A stretch of 64,000 nucleotides of DNA, taken from the NCBI GenBank assembly GCA_024234995.1, contig JACKNF010000014.1, positions 1-64,000 of the forward strand, read 5' to 3'. The position numbers were made by a program, and so were the translations under genes. Under the pieces are notes generated by a model that had not been told where the DNA came from, ran no database searches, and was given only the letters and a program-made list of their open reading frames with translations. How positions within the stretch are numbered: the stretch's first letter is position 1; each line of letters begins with the position of its first letter. Positions 16,458 to 25,773 of the stretch are shown piece by piece. Source of the stretch: Gammaproteobacteria bacterium (GTDB lineage Bacteria; Pseudomonadota; Gammaproteobacteria; Competibacterales; Competibacteraceae).

Positions 16458-18548
16458 ATGCTGCGAGCTGGCCAACATCTAGGTGTCTACCGCATCGAAA
16501 CGTTGCTCGGCCGTGGCGCCATGGGCATCGTTTATCGCGGTGTCCGCCTTAGTGATAACCAGCCGGTTGCTATTAAGACGGTGCATACCGATCTGTTAAT
16601 GCGACCGGAACGGGAAGCCATTCTCAGCCGATTCCGTCAGGAAGCCGCTATCGGCATGCGGCTGCGTCATCCTCTGATTGTGCAAATCTATGACTGCGGG
16701 GAGCAGGATGGGGTTCTCTATTTAACCATGCAGCTAGTCGAAGGCCAGGAACTTGGACATTTGCTAGAACAGCAACCAACGCTGCCGCTGGGCATGAATC
16801 TGGCTATTGTGCTCCAGATGTTGAACGCCTTGGCTTATGCACATGGGCAAGGTGTTATTCACCGTGATATCAAACCCTCCAATATTCTGGTTCGCCGGGA
16901 CTATACCATCGTTCTGACTGATTTCGGCATCGCGCATGTCCATGGCTCTGAACTGACCCATACCGGCGAGCTGCTGGGATCACCGCTGTACATGTCCCCG
17001 GAGCAGTTGCGCGGGGAAGCAGTTGATAAGCGCGCCGACCTGTTTTCAGCAGGCGTGGTGTTTTATTACTTATTGACCCATCGTAAACCATTCGCCGCTG
17101 ATTCGCTGGCAACCCTGATGTACAAGGTGCTCCAGGAAGAACCGCTGCCGCCATCGGCCGTTAACCCTGAGCTACCTGCAGTATTCGATAGCGTTTTGCA
17201 ACGGGCATTAGCCAAACGTCCAGCGCAACGCTTCACGAGCGCCCTCGAATTCGCCACGGCCCTGCGCCAAGCGCGGATCGATGCGCTGGAAACCACAGTC
17301 GTCGTCTCGGCAGGCCGGCGCGTAGAACCGGCTGCTCTATCTGCCAAGGCTCACCTGGAACAGCCGACGATCGTTGTACCAACGACGGAGATATTAATCG
17401 AGCAGATCGTATCTCTGACGCAAAAGTGTCTGACAGAACGGGCGACTCGACCACGGCTCGATCAATTGGCCGAATGGTTCGATATGTGGTTTACGTTACA
17501 AGCGCGCGCGCCGTCCAGGATGGATAGCAATGCCGAACGGCAACGCTTTCAGGAATGGTGCGCCGGTGAAGTGTTGACCGCGCTCGCTGAACGGATTCAC
17601 CATGATGCGCCATTGCCTGGTCAAATCTTGACCGGGGCGCGCGGTGACTGGCTGGAACTGATGGGTTTGTTTATCTCGCTCCGCAATGCGGTACATCGAT
17701 TGGGCCAAGCGCCGGCCTTGGATGCGGCGCGTGACCGGATTATTCAGGAGCTAACCGGTGCAGTATTCCATTATTCAAATGAGTTAAATCGCCTGCTGTT
17801 CAGCGAAGACAACCCCCAGTTGATACGGATTTCTGCAGATTTCACACGGCTGGAGCTGTTACAACTGGCATTAGAGGAATTGGGGGCTGACGCTGAAAAA
17901 CGGACCATCCAGCAAACGTTGCTGCTGTTCGCCAATCAAGTCATGAGCAAGATCAACATGCTAATCCGCCAATTTCTCGGCAATCAGGATCCATTGGCAC
18001 GTTTTGAAGTCACGAGTTTACTGGTCGAAGTCGAGGAAATGATTGTGCTAGCGGAACGGCTGCTCGAATGGGGCGCGGGAACTGCCGCCGTGGAAGCGGT
18101 TGGGCCAAACGGCACAACGATGACTGAATTTCTTGAAAGCGCCCATGCATTGGGCCGGTTGCTGGCCGATGAACTGATCCAGCAATTCCAACAGGAACAA
18201 AGCCGTTCGATGAGAACCGGGGAATCCGCTTTCAGTTCGGGCCAAGCGGTTTTTTTGGGGCGCCTGCGTCAGCTAGGATTATTGTACCGGTTTGCTGCGC
18301 GTCTAGAACCCAGTGTACAAGTCCAGTCCCTGCATCAGCTGACTACCGAAGTGTATCGCTGTTTGGAGCAACTGACCGAGGGATTGCTGACAATCCTGGA
18401 AACAATGGACCCGCAGCAAGCAATTACGACAGCGGAACCGCTTTGGGTACGTCTATCGGTCATTGCCGAACTAGCCGAGCAATTTGCCTGGCAAGAATTG
18501 CAGCAGCGCGTTTTACGCGCTATCCGCCATCGGGTGATTGCGGCTTAA
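16458..18548 (+). CDS. Soluble Hanks-type Ser/Thr protein kinase with long helical C-terminus
   Basis: 696 residues. The kinase domain covers about 11-270: Gly loop LLGRGAMGIVYRG, VAIKTV with the ATP lysine, catalytic HRDIKPSN (about 134-141), DFG (155-157), and GSPLYMSPEQ in the activation segment. The remaining 400 residues are predicted helical, with many Leu/Gln/Glu, no transmembrane segment and no PASTA or WD repeats. I do not recognise this half. PknB-like bacterial kinases normally carry a membrane anchor, so this one is probably cytosolic. Encoded 42 bp after the STAS gene, which is its likely substrate or co-regulator (inference). Confidence 0.88.
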   Translation: MLRAGQHLGVYRIETLLGRGAMGIVYRGVRLSDNQPVAIKTVHTDLLMRPEREAILSRFRQEAAIGMRLRHPLIVQIYDCGEQDGVLYLTMQLVEGQELGHLLEQQPTLPLGMNLAIVLQMLNALAYAHGQGVIHRDIKPSNILVRRDYTIVLTDFGIAHVHGSELTHTGELLGSPLYMSPEQLRGEAVDKRADLFSAGVVFYYLLTHRKPFAADSLATLMYKVLQEEPLPPSAVNPELPAVFDSVLQRALAKRPAQRFTSALEFATALRQARIDALETTVVVSAGRRVEPAALSAKAHLEQPTIVVPTTEILIEQIVSLTQKCLTERATRPRLDQLAEWFDMWFTLQARAPSRMDSNAERQRFQEWCAGEVLTALAERIHHDAPLPGQILTGARGDWLELMGLFISLRNAVHRLGQAPALDAARDRIIQELTGAVFHYSNELNRLLFSEDNPQLIRISADFTRLELLQLALEELGADAEKRTIQQTLLLFANQVMSKINMLIRQFLGNQDPLARFEVTSLLVEVEEMIVLAERLLEWGAGTAAVEAVGPNGTTMTEFLESAHALGRLLADELIQQFQQEQSRSMRTGESAFSSGQAVFLGRLRQLGLLYRFAARLEPSVQVQSLHQLTTEVYRCLEQLTEGLLTILETMDPQQAITTAEPLWVRLSVIAELAEQFAWQELQQRVLRAIRHRVIAA

Positions 18549-18723
18549 GAGACCGTCGAAAAACGCCTCATTGATTGCCACCTGGCAAAACACCAGCCTT
18601 TCCCTTTAAGCGGATAGGTGAAATGACGTTAGATGTTTAGCAGACATAAAAAATCGTTCAAAGGACGGCACGCTTTAGTCTGATACCGATCGCTTTCAAT
18701 CTAAAAACAATCTATTGGATTTA

Positions 18724-19407
18724 TCAAAGAAACAACAATGCGCCAGCAATGGCGTAGAACAACGCTGGTAGCAAATTGCCGATGTGGATCCGGCCAATTT
18801 CCAGCAAATTGATGCCAATGCCCAGAATCAGCAAACCACCGGTAGCATTGATGGCATCTAGCACCGCGGGTTGTGACAGGAAAGCCAGTTGCGCTGCCAG
18901 CAACGTGATACTGCCTTGCACCAAAAACACGGGCAGTGCCGAAAACATCACACCGATTCCAAGCGACGACGCCAATGTCACCGAAGCCACGCCATCCAGT
19001 AGTGATTTAACCAGCAACACGCTGGGATCGCCAAGCGTTCCATCCTGAATCGAGCCAACAATGGTCATTGCTCCGGTCAAGTAGAGCAGGCTAGCGGTGA
19101 CGAATCCTTCAACAAAGCGGCTGGAATCGGAGCGCAGTATCCGGCGCAAGAGCTCAGCGAGCGTGTCCAGGCGTTGTTCGATGCAGAGTAATTCACCGGT
19201 CACACCGCCCAGCAGCAGACAACTAACCGCGAGCAATACATGTTGCGCCTCCAAAGCCATGCGCAGACCGATAGCGACCACCGCCAACCCCAGCGCCTGC
19301 ATCAAAATCACCTTAATCCGCTCTGGCAGCCGCGTCCTTGCAGTCAAACCAACGGCGCTACCCATCACCACTGCGCCCGTGTTGACCAATGTTCCCAGCA
19401 TCAGCAT
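18724..19407 (-). CDS. DUF554 (YqgA/YdfK-like) membrane protein
   Basis: 227 residues, six or seven hydrophobic segments. Family features: N-terminal LGTLVNTGAVVMGSAVGL, central GAMTIVGSIQDGTLGDPSVLLVKSLLDG and C-terminal GGLLILGIGINLLEIGRIHIGNLLPAL. The family is an inner-membrane protein of unknown function. An aaagg ribosome site fits the ATG at 19407; 19401 is an alternative. Separated by 48 bp from the chemoreceptor upstream on the same strand. Confidence 0.88.
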   Translation of the reverse strand: MLMLGTLVNTGAVVMGSAVGLTARTRLPERIKVILMQALGLAVVAIGLRMALEAQHVLLAVSCLLLGGVTGELLCIEQRLDTLAELLRRILRSDSSRFVEGFVTASLLYLTGAMTIVGSIQDGTLGDPSVLLVKSLLDGVASVTLASSLGIGVMFSALPVFLVQGSITLLAAQLAFLSQPAVLDAINATGGLLILGIGINLLEIGRIHIGNLLPALFYAIAGALLFL

Positions 19408-19455
19408 TCAACCTTTTGAATTAAAATAATTTTTATAAGAAAATACACTTTATAT

Positions 19456-21528
19456 TCATTCCTGTTTTTGTAGATAAGGGGTATATTGTTTGTCGCTTTT
19501 CTGGATGTGGTTTATCAACCAATCTTTAAGAAATTTCATCAACTCCACATTGATCCTTTTACCGTGCTTAAATTTGTCATAAAGCACACCGGCCTGTTGA
19601 AGCAGCTCGGCATGAAGCGCTTGGTGTCTGGCAAGGTGCGGGTAATGTGCCGACTGCATCCGTTCCTCTTCGTAGCTAAAGTGCTTCTGGGTATATGCGA
19701 CTAAACTATCTAATAAATCCTTGAGTTGGTTTTTAGTACTCTGAGTCGCCATAACATTGTGCAAGGTATTGATCATTTCGACCAGTTTCTGATGTTGCTG
19801 GTCCAACGCCGGATCGCCGACGCTTAGTGTGTCGCTCCATTCAATAAATGCCTTTTTTCCATTTCCATGTACCTTTCTGGCAGCCGGCGAATGCACAGGC
19901 AAAGAGCGGCCAGACGGGTGTATTGGATTTGCCAAGGACTCATTCTGGCGATTCAGTACCACATTCACCCCAGCCTGCTGTTCACCCAGCTTAAAGAACG
20001 TTATCAGTTGTTGCAGCTCCTGCGCTTGTTCACCCATGGATTGACAAGCGGCTGCGGTTTCTTCCACCAGGGCTGCATTCTGCTGGGTGACCTGATCCAT
20101 TTGCAAAATGGCCTTGTTCACTTGCTCAATTCCCGAGGCCTGTTCGCGCGCCGCCGCTGCCATCTCCGCCACAATATCGCTCACTTTCTTGACCGCCGTG
20201 ACAATCTCTTGCAGGGTCTTTCCGGATTGTTCGACCAGCTTGCCGCCGTCTTCGACTTTGGCCACGCTGTCGGTAATCAGTGATTTGATCTCTTTGGCGG
20301 CATCGGCGCTGCGTTGCGCCAGTTTGCGCACTTCGCCGGCCACAACCGCAAAGCCCCGGCCCTGTTCGCCCGCCCGCGCCGCTTCCACCGCGGCGTTCAA
20401 TGCTAGCAAGTTCGTCTGGAAGGCGATTTCGTCGATGACGCTGATGATGTCGGCAATCTTGCGGCTGCTGGTGTTGATCGCGCTCATCGCGGTGATGGCT
20501 TGATCGACCACGTGCCCGCCCTGCTCCGCCTGGCTCCGGGCGGCGCTGGCCAGTTGATTGGCTTGTCCGGCGTTGTCGGCGCTTTGCTTGACCGTCGAGG
20601 TCAGTTCTTCCATCGAGGAGGCCGTCTCTTCCAGGGCTGAGGCTTGTTCTTCGGTGCGCTGCGACAGGTCGGCGCTGCCTTGGGCGATTTCCGCAGCGGC
20701 AGAACTGACTTGTGAAGTAACCTGTCGAACATTGTCAACAATGCGCCGCAGCTCTTCACTCATTGTCCGCACGGCTGCCAGTAATTGCCCGGTTTCATCA
20801 TTGGAGTGAACACCGATATCCACGGTCAGATTGCCCTGGGCAATTTGTCCGGACGCTGCCACCGCCATCCGCAGGGGGCGGATCAGCCCGCGAATCAGCA
20901 GAAAGGCGATGAGCGCCCCTACCGCTAAACCTAATACCAAAACGGCCACCAAATCCGTGACCATTTGCCCCAGCACCACATCAAAGACCTCATCTGCCTC
21001 CCGGCCTTTCCGGTTGAGAGATTGGTTAATCCGCCCCAGAGGCTCCAGTGTCGTGTCGCGCATCGTATCAATAGCGTTGTCCAGCTCACGAATTTTTAAC
21101 TCATCCGCTTCTGTTACCGGCCCCTTTTTCAGAAGAGGCAACATCTCTTTTTCAAAGAGATCCAGATACTGATGATAGTGTGCCGAAAAAATGCCGCTCC
21201 ACTCCCGTTCCTGATCCGTATTGGCCAGTTTCACCATTCTTTGGATGTCTTTTTCAGCATTCGCTTTAATCACAGCAAAATCCTTTTGCGTCTCTGCCAG
21301 ATCACGGTTGATGATCGCATCGGCAACGACGGGATAAACGCCTTCTACCCGTTTCGTGATATCACCAATTTCCAATGTATCGTCTGCACGTCCGGCCCGG
21401 ACATGTTGCAATTCGCCAAGTTGCTCCAGTTGCCAAAGCTGAAATCCGTTGGAAGCCGCGAAGATCAACAGGACTGCTGCAAAGCCAAGGGAAATCTTCA
21501 AACCAATTCCCATCCGGGCAAACCGCAT
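19456..21528 (-). CDS. Methyl-accepting chemotaxis protein with C-terminal hemerythrin domain
   Basis: 690 residues. TM1 (about 10-30), a periplasmic four-helix-bundle sensor (31-190), TM2 (about 190-213), HAMP (214-267), then the cytoplasmic signalling rod with the hairpin tip EIAFQTNLLALNAAVEAARAGEQGRG shortened here to EIAFQTNLLALNAAVEAARA. After residue 555 a bacteriohemerythrin domain follows: the ligand pattern DQQHQKL, HFSYEEERM, HLARHQALH and WLINHIQKSD gives the His5/Glu/Asp set for a di-iron O2 site. The receptor probably reports oxygen or redox state to CheA through CheW. GAGGAAA precedes the ATG. No che genes nearby. Confidence 0.92.
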   Translation of the reverse strand: MRFARMGIGLKISLGFAAVLLIFAASNGFQLWQLEQLGELQHVRAGRADDTLEIGDITKRVEGVYPVVADAIINRDLAETQKDFAVIKANAEKDIQRMVKLANTDQEREWSGIFSAHYHQYLDLFEKEMLPLLKKGPVTEADELKIRELDNAIDTMRDTTLEPLGRINQSLNRKGREADEVFDVVLGQMVTDLVAVLVLGLAVGALIAFLLIRGLIRPLRMAVAASGQIAQGNLTVDIGVHSNDETGQLLAAVRTMSEELRRIVDNVRQVTSQVSSAAAEIAQGSADLSQRTEEQASALEETASSMEELTSTVKQSADNAGQANQLASAARSQAEQGGHVVDQAITAMSAINTSSRKIADIISVIDEIAFQTNLLALNAAVEAARAGEQGRGFAVVAGEVRKLAQRSADAAKEIKSLITDSVAKVEDGGKLVEQSGKTLQEIVTAVKKVSDIVAEMAAAAREQASGIEQVNKAILQMDQVTQQNAALVEETAAACQSMGEQAQELQQLITFFKLGEQQAGVNVVLNRQNESLANPIHPSGRSLPVHSPAARKVHGNGKKAFIEWSDTLSVGDPALDQQHQKLVEMINTLHNVMATQSTKNQLKDLLDSLVAYTQKHFSYEEERMQSAHYPHLARHQALHAELLQQAGVLYDKFKHGKRINVELMKFLKDWLINHIQKSDKQYTPYLQKQE
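20047..20679 (-). repeat. 633-bp perfect direct repeat, copy 1 (chemoreceptor signalling domain)
   Basis: Line-by-line comparison shows this segment is identical to 21833-22465 (offset 1786 bp). The identity begins and ends abruptly inside both chemoreceptor genes. It covers the signalling domain; the sensor halves and tails differ. Confidence 0.9.
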
Positions 21529-21592
21529 GACGCTTTTCCTCTACTATAAATACGCTATTGACTAAATCGCTTATCTGTACTGAGACAGGCTG

Positions 21593-23365
21593 CTAAAACT
21601 CCTCCCACTCCTCAGAAGCAGAATGAGCGGGTGCCGGTTTCCTGGCAGTAGAGGCGGATTTAGCAATAGTAGGCTTCCCCGCCGGTTTGGAAGGTGATGC
21701 CGGTTTCTTACTGGCAGTTCGTGGAGGAGCAGTCTGCGTCATTGTGGGCGGCTGAATTCTTTCTTGTGCATCCAGCCTGAAAAATGTCATTAATCCTTGC
21801 AATTCACGCGCCTGTTCGCCCATCGATTGACTAGCGGCTGCGGTTTCTTCCACCAGGGCTGCATTCTGCTGGGTGACCTGATCCATTTGCAAAATGGCCT
21901 TGTTCACTTGCTCAATTCCCGAGGCCTGTTCGCGCGCCGCCGCTGCCATCTCCGCCACAATATCGCTCACTTTCTTGACCGCCGTGACAATCTCTTGCAG
22001 GGTCTTTCCGGATTGTTCGACCAGCTTGCCGCCGTCTTCGACTTTGGCCACGCTGTCGGTAATCAGTGATTTGATCTCTTTGGCGGCATCGGCGCTGCGT
22101 TGCGCCAGTTTGCGCACTTCGCCGGCCACAACCGCAAAGCCCCGGCCCTGTTCGCCCGCCCGCGCCGCTTCCACCGCGGCGTTCAATGCTAGCAAGTTCG
22201 TCTGGAAGGCGATTTCGTCGATGACGCTGATGATGTCGGCAATCTTGCGGCTGCTGGTGTTGATCGCGCTCATCGCGGTGATGGCTTGATCGACCACGTG
22301 CCCGCCCTGCTCCGCCTGGCTCCGGGCGGCGCTGGCCAGTTGATTGGCTTGTCCGGCGTTGTCGGCGCTTTGCTTGACCGTCGAGGTCAGTTCTTCCATC
22401 GAGGAGGCCGTCTCTTCCAGGGCTGAGGCTTGTTCTTCGGTGCGCTGCGACAGGTCGGCGCTGCCCCGGGCAATTTCTGCTGCCGCTGAACTGACTTGGT
22501 TGGTGGCTTGCGTGACTTGGCTGACCGTGTTTTTCAACTGAGTAGTCATAGCTTGCATGGCACGGGCTTGATCGCCAATCTCATCCCGGCGGGCTACCAG
22601 CTCGGCAGACACGTCATGGCTCATGTCACCCTCGGCGAGCACGCTAAAAATTCTGCCACACCGGCGAAGTGGAGCGGTCACACTGCGGGTAATAAGCCAG
22701 CTCAACAGTATGGCAATTATGACACTCAAGGCTGTGGCTATAATTGACCGGATTTCCAGATTCTGCGCCATATTATGATCTTCATCGACCATTCTGGTCG
22801 TTACCATGGCGTTTTGCTCGATCAACGCATCAAAAGATTTCCCCATTGTGTTAGAAATAGGCACCATGCGGCCAACTGCCTCGCGGTATTGATCATAGAG
22901 TACATGCCGCTGGCTGGCATCAGCGGCGTCGATAAGGCGGGCGATGAGGCCATCCAATTCTACATAGATGGCCCGCCAGGACTGATATTCCCCTTTAAGC
23001 TGCTCAACGATTATCCGGCCCCGTTCACTGCCCCGTGGGATCTTGGAAAATTTATCCCACGCGTCATCAACGTTTTGCCAGCTTTTTTGGCGCTCTGCCT
23101 GGATATCGCGAAAATGCTCGATGGGGTCAGCTTGCGTCTCCTGCGCTAGGATCGCTAATGTCTGAGCGCGAATCGCCATGCGCTCACGGTTGAGTTCAGC
23201 CAGCAATAACATCCCTGGAAAACGATTGCTGGTGAGGTTATGCATACTGGCCGACAATGTTTGCAAGCCGAATACCGCCATGACGCCAAGCAGTAATGCG
23301 ATAGCGACCACCGCACCAAAGCCCATTCCCAGCCGTACGCCGATTTTTAAATTGGTTATGTTCAT
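21593..23365 (-). CDS. Methyl-accepting chemotaxis protein with CheR/CheB tether pentapeptide
   Basis: 590 residues from the ATG at 23365 (a GTG one codon upstream is also open). TM1 (about 11-33), 4HB-type periplasmic domain (34-205), TM2 (about 205-225), HAMP (226-280), signalling domain identical to the neighbour at DNA level over 633 bp, and then a long Pro/Ala/Lys-rich linker. It ends in EEWEEF. This xWxxF tail is the known docking pentapeptide for the methyltransferase CheR and methylesterase CheB; the neighbouring receptor lacks it and carries hemerythrin instead. The ligand of the sensor is unknown. Confidence 0.92.
   Translation of the reverse strand: MNITNLKIGVRLGMGFGAVVAIALLLGVMAVFGLQTLSASMHNLTSNRFPGMLLLAELNRERMAIRAQTLAILAQETQADPIEHFRDIQAERQKSWQNVDDAWDKFSKIPRGSERGRIIVEQLKGEYQSWRAIYVELDGLIARLIDAADASQRHVLYDQYREAVGRMVPISNTMGKSFDALIEQNAMVTTRMVDEDHNMAQNLEIRSIIATALSVIIAILLSWLITRSVTAPLRRCGRIFSVLAEGDMSHDVSAELVARRDEIGDQARAMQAMTTQLKNTVSQVTQATNQVSSAAAEIARGSADLSQRTEEQASALEETASSMEELTSTVKQSADNAGQANQLASAARSQAEQGGHVVDQAITAMSAINTSSRKIADIISVIDEIAFQTNLLALNAAVEAARAGEQGRGFAVVAGEVRKLAQRSADAAKEIKSLITDSVAKVEDGGKLVEQSGKTLQEIVTAVKKVSDIVAEMAAAAREQASGIEQVNKAILQMDQVTQQNAALVEETAAASQSMGEQARELQGLMTFFRLDAQERIQPPTMTQTAPPRTASKKPASPSKPAGKPTIAKSASTARKPAPAHSASEEWEEF
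21833..22465 (-). repeat. 633-bp perfect direct repeat, copy 2 (chemoreceptor signalling domain)
   Basis: Identical to 20047-20679. It lies in the second chemoreceptor gene. Confidence 0.9.
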
Positions 23366-23408
23366 CACGATGCCATATCTAAAATTGGTTTATGGTTCTG
23401 TATAGCCG

Positions 23409-23615
23409 CTAAAACTGTTCCTATTCCTTGGACACAATAGAAGCCGCTGCGGATTTTATTGTATGGGTAAGGACTGAGCTGCCACCCTGGGTTTGTTCGC
23501 ATGGCCTGCAACAACGGGCCGGTTTCGTCTTTAGCAGCCATTTAGGCTGTTGAGATTCAGCACCAAAATGCAATCTTATTTCAATAAAGATTATATTTTG
23601 ATTATTTACAAACAA
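23409..23615 (-). pseudogene. Remnant of a third chemoreceptor C-terminus
   Basis: An open frame on the minus strand ends SIVSKE, then a TAG stop, then in frame EQF and a second stop. Reading the TAG as a mutated TGG (Trp) gives KEWEQF, the same xWxxF tail as the chemoreceptor immediately downstream (EEWEEF). The upstream residues (IRLHFGAESQQP, then a Lys/Ser/Ala-rich linker) also look like the end of a signalling domain plus linker. No rest of the gene is present. The length of the match is short, so this stays tentative. Confidence 0.4.
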
Positions 23616-23667
23616 AGACCACAGCCAATATTTAAAGGATAAAACATCTAGATTGACTTGTCTTGCA

Positions 23668-24468
23668 TCAGCTCAACAACATCCGGGTACCGATGATTGC
23701 CAGGAAAACCGCAAATACTTTTTTCAATACGTCAGTCGGCAGCGTATGTGCCAGCCGGGCCCCCAGTGGAGCTAACAACATGCTAGTCACCGCAATGCCT
23801 AGCAGGGCTGGACCATAAACATAACCCAGGCTCCAGGCAGGCAGATTAGGCGTATTCAACCCAGTCACGATGAAACCAAGAGCGCCGGCGAGCGCAATGG
23901 GCAAGCCGCAGGCGGCGGAGGTTGCGACTGCCTGGCGAATCGCTGTGTTACACCAGGTTAAAAAAGGCACGGTCAGCGAGCCGCCACCGATGCCTACGAT
24001 GGCAGATACCGTGCCGATCATCCCACCAGCGGCAGCCATGCCCACGGTACCTGGCAGCTCACGATGCGGAGCCGGTTTAGCGCCAAAACCCATTTGCGCC
24101 GCCACGGTGAGCACGAAAATTGCGAAGACCTTGCTCAGAATCGCACTGGGCAGCGCGTCAGCAATGGCCGCCCCTACCCAGGCACCCACGACAATGCCCG
24201 GCGTCAACCGCCAAAACACAGGCCACAGCACAGCCCCGCGCCGATGGTGCGCACGGATTGAAGAAATGGAAGTCACCACAATGGTCGCAAGCGAGGAGCC
24301 AATCGCCAGGTGCATGGTGACTGCATCGCTGACCTGCTGGTGATGAAAAATCCACGCCAGCACCGGCACGATGATCAAGCCGCCACCCACGCCAAGCATT
24401 CCAGCCATGATCCCGGCGAACGCGCCCAGCATCAAATACAACAGCAAAGTCGATAACAGGGATTCCAC
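23668..24468 (-). CDS. TauE/SafE-family sulfite exporter-like permease
   Basis: 266 residues from a GTG at 24468, preceded by AAGGA. The open frame runs up to 24615, but that part is hydrophilic, is not found in the family and would approach the divergent gene. Typical TauE/SafE repeats are seen twice: GAFAGIMAGMLGVGGGLIIVPVL near the start (quoted in part: MLGVGGGLIIVPVL) and IGTVSAIVGIGGGSLTVPFL near the middle, within about eight membrane segments. The family exports sulfite, sulfoacetate or other organosulfur anions. No sulfur-metabolism operon surrounds it, so the substrate is open. Confidence 0.88.
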   Translation of the reverse strand: MESLLSTLLLYLMLGAFAGIMAGMLGVGGGLIIVPVLAWIFHHQQVSDAVTMHLAIGSSLATIVVTSISSIRAHHRRGAVLWPVFWRLTPGIVVGAWVGAAIADALPSAILSKVFAIFVLTVAAQMGFGAKPAPHRELPGTVGMAAAGGMIGTVSAIVGIGGGSLTVPFLTWCNTAIRQAVATSAACGLPIALAGALGFIVTGLNTPNLPAWSLGYVYGPALLGIAVTSMLLAPLGARLAHTLPTDVLKKVFAVFLAIIGTRMLLS

Positions 24469-24694
24469 TGGTAGGTTATCCTTGCGGGTTAGAGATTTCA
24501 GTGTTTCCGGCGGGAAGCGCGCAAACGATTTATGGTAAATTTTGCCGTGGAACAATTGCCAAGCACGACGCATGCAAATGGCTATTGTAATTGTAAAGAG
24601 TAATTCACTGGGCATTTTCTGTCCCGATCACACCCCATTGCACGGCGCTCGGTCCGCAGTGGACAGCACAAGAACAGTGAGGAGCAGGCAAGGC

Positions 24695-25633
24695 ATGAAC
24701 ATTAAAAAAATCTGCGTATTGGGTGGCACCGGTTTTGTTGGCCAGCATCTGGTAACACGGTTGGCGAATCGAGGGTATACGGTCCGGGTACCGTCCCGTC
24801 ACCCACAACGGCATCGGGAAATTGCGGTTTTACCCGGTACGGAACTGGTCAGCGGGAACATCCACGAGCCGCAGGCGCTTCAGGAACAGCTAGCTGGCTG
24901 TGACGCTGTGATCAATCTAGCTGGCGTTCTGCACGAATACGCTAACCAAAGCTTTCGCACCGTCCATGTCGAATTGCCCAGCAAGATCGTGGACGCCTGC
25001 CGGGCAACTGGCGTTAAGCGGCTGCTGCACATGAGCGCGCTGAACGCCGATGCCGCTAAAGGCCCGAGCCAGTACCTGCTCACGAAGGGCGAAGGCGAAC
25101 AAGTGGTACTGCAAGCCAAGGATCTGGCAGTCACGGTCTTCAAGCCTTCCATCATCTTCGGACCGGATGACAACTTCTACAATCAGTTCGCCAATCTGTT
25201 GAAATTTAGCCGGGTGCTGCCCTTGGCCTGCCCGAACAGCCGTTTTGCGCCGGTCTACGTGGGTGATGTGGCACAAGCGTTCGAGACCGTGCTAGAGAAT
25301 GATGCAACCATCGGTCAGAGCTATCAACTGTGCGGGCCACGCATTTACACCTTCAAGGATCTGGTCGAAGACATTGCCCGGATGTTAGGCAAAAAACGGC
25401 TTGTGGCCGGTCTGCCTGATTCAATGGCGCGGTTGCAAGCAAAAATCTTTGGGATGTTGCCAGTGAAAATTTTCACCACCGATAATTATCTCTCCTTGCA
25501 AGTTGACAGTGTCTGCTCCTGCAACGGACTTGAAACGCTCGGCATCACCCCGCATTCGGTTGAAGGGATCATGCCCGCCCATTTTGCTATAGCCCCCTAT
25601 GACACGCTGCGCCAGGCAGCACGGCGGGGTTAA
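24695..25633 (+). CDS. NAD(P)-binding SDR, complex I NDUFA9-like family
   Basis: 312 residues from the ATG at 24695 with gagg and aagg purine stretches just upstream; the open frame extends to 24542 without support. An atypical short-chain dehydrogenase with the Rossmann motif VLGGTGFVGQHL at residues 8-19. Also seen: DAVINLAGVLHE, LLHMSALNADA, YLLTKGEGEQ (degenerate YxxxK) and FKPSIIFGPDDNFYNQFANL. These match proteins annotated as complex I NDUFA9 subunit family, which often lack oxidoreductase activity and may bind NADPH structurally. The actual role in bacteria is unknown. Divergent from the TauE-like gene. Confidence 0.85.
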   Translation: MNIKKICVLGGTGFVGQHLVTRLANRGYTVRVPSRHPQRHREIAVLPGTELVSGNIHEPQALQEQLAGCDAVINLAGVLHEYANQSFRTVHVELPSKIVDACRATGVKRLLHMSALNADAAKGPSQYLLTKGEGEQVVLQAKDLAVTVFKPSIIFGPDDNFYNQFANLLKFSRVLPLACPNSRFAPVYVGDVAQAFETVLENDATIGQSYQLCGPRIYTFKDLVEDIARMLGKKRLVAGLPDSMARLQAKIFGMLPVKIFTTDNYLSLQVDSVCSCNGLETLGITPHSVEGIMPAHFAIAPYDTLRQAARRG

Positions 25634-25646
25634 AGCTGAACAAGCT

Positions 25647-25667
25647 ACCCAGGGCGTTGCTCTGGGT
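25647..25667. terminator. Possible transcript-end hairpin between convergent genes
   Basis: The sequence acccagggc-gtt-gctctgggt forms a 9-bp stem with one G-T pair. It lies 14 bp after the NDUFA9-like gene and before the convergent NUDIX gene. No clear T run follows, so termination is uncertain. Confidence 0.4.
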
Positions 25668-25773
25668 TAAATGAGAATCTCCTTTTGGAAATTATCCCGC
25701 TGCCATTCACTTAAGAATTTGCGGGAAATCCGTTCCATGAAAAGACATGCAATGCGTACCGCTACGACCAAGC

